A stretch of 6,619 nt of DNA, from assembly GCA_016463555.1 (NCBI GenBank), contig JAEMRB010000016.1, forward strand, positions 1 to 6,619, in the 5' to 3' direction. This stretch comes from Chloroflexota bacterium. Lineage in GTDB: Bacteria; Chloroflexota; Limnocylindria; Limnocylindrales; Limnocylindraceae. Positions 5,379-6,619 of this stretch are shown one piece after another. The stretch's first letter is position 1, and every line of letters starts with the position of its first letter. The position numbers were made by a program, and so were the translations under genes. The notes under the pieces are model-generated. The model ran no database searches, was not told the DNA's origin, and saw only the letters and a list, made by a program, of their open reading frames with translations.

Positions 5379-5540
5379 AGCTGTTCTTGTTCAAAGACCA
5401 TGGGTAGGTGGGTTAGGGTAGTCGCTATAGGCGACGTGATAGATGCTCTTTGAGCGTTGCGGGCGGGGCTGACTTGTTCGTCCCACAAGCGGATCGGCTT
5501 GAGGCGACTCCTGTCAAAGGGGGTCGCCTCATTTATTTTC
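5379..5540 (+). ncRNA. Candidate structured small RNA, about 160 nt, family unrecognised
   Basis: The stretch runs from a well-formed promoter to an intrinsic terminator and contains no convincing reading frame. Helices visible by eye are P1, 5389-5397 with 5447-5455 (9 bp, one G-U); an inner hairpin GTCGC-TATAG-GCGAC (5421-5435); P2, GGGGC (5465-5469) with GTCCC (5480-5484); P3, CAAGC (5486-5490) with GCTTG (5497-5501); and the terminator stem from 5501. P2, P3 and the terminator are separated by at most one base. P1 encloses an unpaired G-rich strand (5402-5418). It lacks the RNase P, SRP and tmRNA signatures I know. Size would allow a 6S-type RNA, but the long terminal closing stem of 6S is not seen. 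It could alternatively be an untranslated leader ending in an attenuator, but only tRNA-Arg follows. Existence is moderately supported; function is unknown. Confidence 0.5.
5501..5538 (+). terminator. Intrinsic (rho-independent) terminator
   Basis: GAGGCGAC (5501-5508) pairs perfectly with GTCGCCTC (5523-5530), and the stem extends inward by three or four further pairs with G-U wobbles to a loop GTCAAA. The tract ATTTATTTT follows at once. This is the clearest terminator in the window. It ends the candidate small RNA and separates it from the tRNA-Arg promoter. Confidence 0.88.
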
Positions 5541-5550
5541 TCTCGCCTTT

Positions 5551-5575
5551 TTGACACCCACGCCCCTGATAGACT
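5551..5575 (+). promoter_or_regulatory. Promoter region of tRNA-Arg (TTGACA, TAGACT)
   Basis: TAGACT (5570-5575) is a -10 candidate 11 nt before the mature tRNA end and resembles the other TAGACT boxes here. A consensus TTGACA lies at 5551-5556, but the spacer is only 13 nt, shorter than the usual 16-18. The -35 may therefore be fortuitous, or the true elements may be shifted by a few bases. Confidence 0.5.
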
Positions 5576-5586
5576 CGCCACCCCTC

Positions 5587-5663
5587 GCGCTCGTAGCTCA
5601 GTGGATTAGAGCGTCTCCCTCCGAAGGAGAAGGTCGCAGGTTCGAATCCTGTCGGGCGCACCA
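5587..5663 (+). tRNA. tRNA-Arg (anticodon CCG)
   Basis: A full cloverleaf is visible. Acceptor GCGCTCG (5587-5593) pairs with CGGGCGC (5653-5659) with one G-U pair. The D-stem is GCTC/GAGC. Anticodon stem TCTCC/GGAGA encloses loop CTCCGAA, giving anticodon CCG (5621-5623), which reads CGG. The variable loop is AGGTC. The T-arm is GCAGG-TTCGAAT-CCTGT. The discriminator is A5660 and CCA is encoded at 5661-5663, for 77 nt in total. No terminator separates it from the next gene. Confidence 0.97.
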
Positions 5664-5670
5664 CACGGAG

Positions 5671-5676
5671 TAGACT
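5671..5676 (+). promoter_or_regulatory. Candidate -10 box (TAGACT) of the small membrane protein gene, leaderless
   Basis: TAGACT begins 8 nt after the tRNA-Arg CCA end, and CCTCCCC separates it from the ATG at 5684, a 7-nt gap. It closely matches the block at 3145. The upstream GGAG (5667-5670) is 13 nt from the ATG, too far for a good Shine-Dalgarno. Confidence 0.55.
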
Positions 5677-5683
5677 CCTCCCC

Positions 5684-6127
5684 ATGGCAGACCAAGATCT
5701 CGTCACTGTTCCGCTGCTGCGCCGGCCGCTCTTGCTTGTTGCTGCAGCCGTCAACCTTGGTGCGGTGGTTGTTGGCCTGAGCGGCACCGACGAGCGCCTC
5801 TTCTATGTTCCTGCAGCGCTCGGACTCCTCTGGCTGATCGCCTATCGCGCACAACCGCGCGAGGGGGTGCGCCAGCTGCGTCGCGCGCCACAGGGTTCGA
5901 TCGTCGTGCGCCGACCAGATCGACCCGCGCCACGACAACGCACAGAGATGCCACCGACGCCATCTGGCTTTGCACCATCTGCGGCGGTTGCTGCAGCACA
6001 GGCGCGCGGTGGCCTACGCAAACCGATTAAGCCGGTCGAGATTGGAATGCCAAGCAAGGGTGCTGCGCCCGAGAAGAAGCGTCGTCGCGGGCGTAAGGGT
6101 GGAGACGGTCCGAACCTCGGCCTCTAG
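5684..6127 (+). CDS. Small two-helix membrane protein with a basic, disordered tail, function unknown
   Basis: I do not recognise this 147-residue protein. After a short N-terminus with two arginines (13-14) come two hydrophobic segments, about 15-32 and 39-54, separated by SGTDER, so the hairpin has a very short extracytoplasmic or cytoplasmic turn. Everything from residue 55 on is hydrophilic and rich in Arg, Pro and Ala. It ends in a lysine/arginine cluster (KKRRRGRKGG, 131-140) followed by DGPNLGL. Such a tail could bind nucleic acid or acidic lipids, which is inference only. The start is supported by TAGACT 7 nt upstream. Its stop TAG (6125-6127) directly abuts the stop of the convergent nuclease gene. 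Coding potential is supported by the coherent membrane-plus-tail organisation, not by homology. Confidence 0.7.
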   Translation: MADQDLVTVPLLRRPLLLVAAAVNLGAVVVGLSGTDERLFYVPAALGLLWLIAYRAQPREGVRQLRRAPQGSIVVRRPDRPAPRQRTEMPPTPSGFAPSAAVAAAQARGGLRKPIKPVEIGMPSKGAAPEKKRRRGRKGGDGPNLGL

Positions 6128-6619
6128 CTACGGCGCGATCTTTACCGTCACTACCGGTGGTTTGCTGAGCGCGAAGCAGCGGGCATCAAGCCAACCGTCA
6201 CGGATTGACTGGCGCTCCTCTGCATCAACAGTGAGCTTCCAGCGAATTTTTACCGCGACCCACTCCGTGAGATACACACAGTTCGCCGATTCAAGTGGTG
6301 GGAGCCAGTAGGTTGGATCGTCATCACTCTTCGACTGATTCACGTTGTCGGTCACTGCGCGCAGCGTCCATGCAACCCCTATGTCATTTGCATACGACTG
6401 TCGGCGCGAGGCAGACCACTTCCATGCGCCTGACCGCCACGCCTCTGCCAGCGCTACGACGTGGTCCACGTCAACATCTGATGCGAGCGTCCATGATTCT
6501 CCGTCGTAAAGGCTCAGCCACTTTCCCGTGCTTACTGTCTTGCCCGTTGAGGTAAATTGCACAGAGATCAGAGATTCAGCGATGAGCACCTCTGCACGGG
6601 TGTTCTTGCCGTTGCCATT
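6128..6619 (-). CDS. HNH endonuclease family protein, DUF1524/GmrSD C-terminal type (5' end outside window)
   Basis: The frame is open to the right edge and yields 163 residues ending at TAG (6130-6128). A GTG at 6589 is not the start, because the family motif NTRAEVLI continues upstream of it. Numbering from the edge, the HNH core reads VDHVVALAEAWRSGAWKW (51-68) with Asp52 and His53, then R..YAND (73-79), then N94-Q-S-K97 and D-P-T-Y-W-L-P-P (101-108), followed by C-V-Y...W...K (114-124). This DH...AND...NxSK...W-LP order is characteristic of stand-alone DUF1524 HNH proteins, many of which are exported; the N-terminal region that would show a signal peptide is missing. The expected activity is metal-dependent nicking or cleavage of DNA. 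Whether it serves nutrient scavenging, competition or defence cannot be told here. No restriction-system partner gene is visible. Confidence 0.88.
   Translation of the reverse strand, partial: NGNGKNTRAEVLIAESLISVQFTSTGKTVSTGKWLSLYDGESWTLASDVDVDHVVALAEAWRSGAWKWSASRRQSYANDIGVAWTLRAVTDNVNQSKSDDDPTYWLPPLESANCVYLTEWVAVKIRWKLTVDAEERQSIRDGWLDARCFALSKPPVVTVKIAP

Noticed and set aside
5400..5453. Seventeen-codon frame starting at ATG 5400 inside the candidate small RNA
   Set aside because: It has no Shine-Dalgarno and no nearby -10 box of the leaderless type. Its end falls inside helix P1. A short frame like this is expected by chance, though a small-RNA-encoded peptide cannot be fully excluded.
5551..5556. 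Consensus TTGACA as a normal -35 for tRNA-Arg
   Set aside because: The distance to TAGACT is 13 nt, and no -10-like hexamer lies 16-18 nt downstream. It is kept only as a tentative part of the promoter region.
5533..5938. Minus-strand frames across tRNA-Arg (GAPDRIRTCDLLL and RPTGFEPATFSF type peptides)
   Set aside because: These peptides are antisense translations of tRNA-Arg, and the remainder is antisense to the small membrane protein gene.
6128..6589. GTG at 6589 as start of the HNH protein
   Set aside because: Family-like residues (NTRAEV) continue in frame upstream to the window edge, so the gene is cut by the window rather than starting here.

Overview
The window looks like a compact, GC-rich bacterial chromosome segment (roughly 60% GC by eye). 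Gaps are short and convergent genes abut. Both tRNAs carry an encoded CCA end. Several genes have a TAnnnT -10 box only 6-7 nt before the ATG, which suggests leaderless mRNAs. These traits and the gene families (a DUF1524-type HNH nuclease, paired cyclophilins, a flavin-binding PNPOx-like protein, a FabL-like SDR) fit an Actinomycetota or Chloroflexota-type bacterium. No gene here settles the phylum. I see no mobile element, CRISPR array or phage gene.

Layout. The left edge holds the C-terminal part of a divergent short-chain dehydrogenase/enoyl-ACP reductase (+). It converges on a complete PNPOx-like flavoprotein gene (-). Upstream of that, on the same strand, is tRNA-Asp(GTC). A small dyad between tRNA-Asp and the next gene contains the -10 boxes of two divergent promoters. 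A plus-strand block follows: L-threonine-aldolase-type PLP enzyme, an atypical HisA-like TIM barrel, a 10-TM EamA exporter, a cyclophilin with a lipoprotein-like signal, and a cytosolic cyclophilin. The first two are probably co-transcribed. The exporter and the second cyclophilin each have their own candidate promoter. The second cyclophilin also has a short leader holding two perfect hairpins and the only convincing Shine-Dalgarno of the window.

The 276-nt gap from 5311 to 5586 is not empty. It has two strong hairpins, a well-formed promoter (TTGGAA-N17-TATTCT), about 120 nt of foldable non-coding sequence, and a textbook intrinsic terminator. I read this as an unidentified small RNA gene of about 160 nt. 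It is followed by tRNA-Arg(CCG) and a small two-helix membrane protein with a very basic tail. The stop codon of that gene directly abuts the stop of a convergent, edge-truncated HNH nuclease gene.

How they work together. The threonine aldolase next to an EamA exporter suggests amino-acid turnover and efflux, but this is inference. The two cyclophilins would cover protein folding outside and inside the membrane. The least explained items are the candidate small RNA, the HisA-like protein with altered substrate-binding positions, and the recurrent leaderless promoter pattern.
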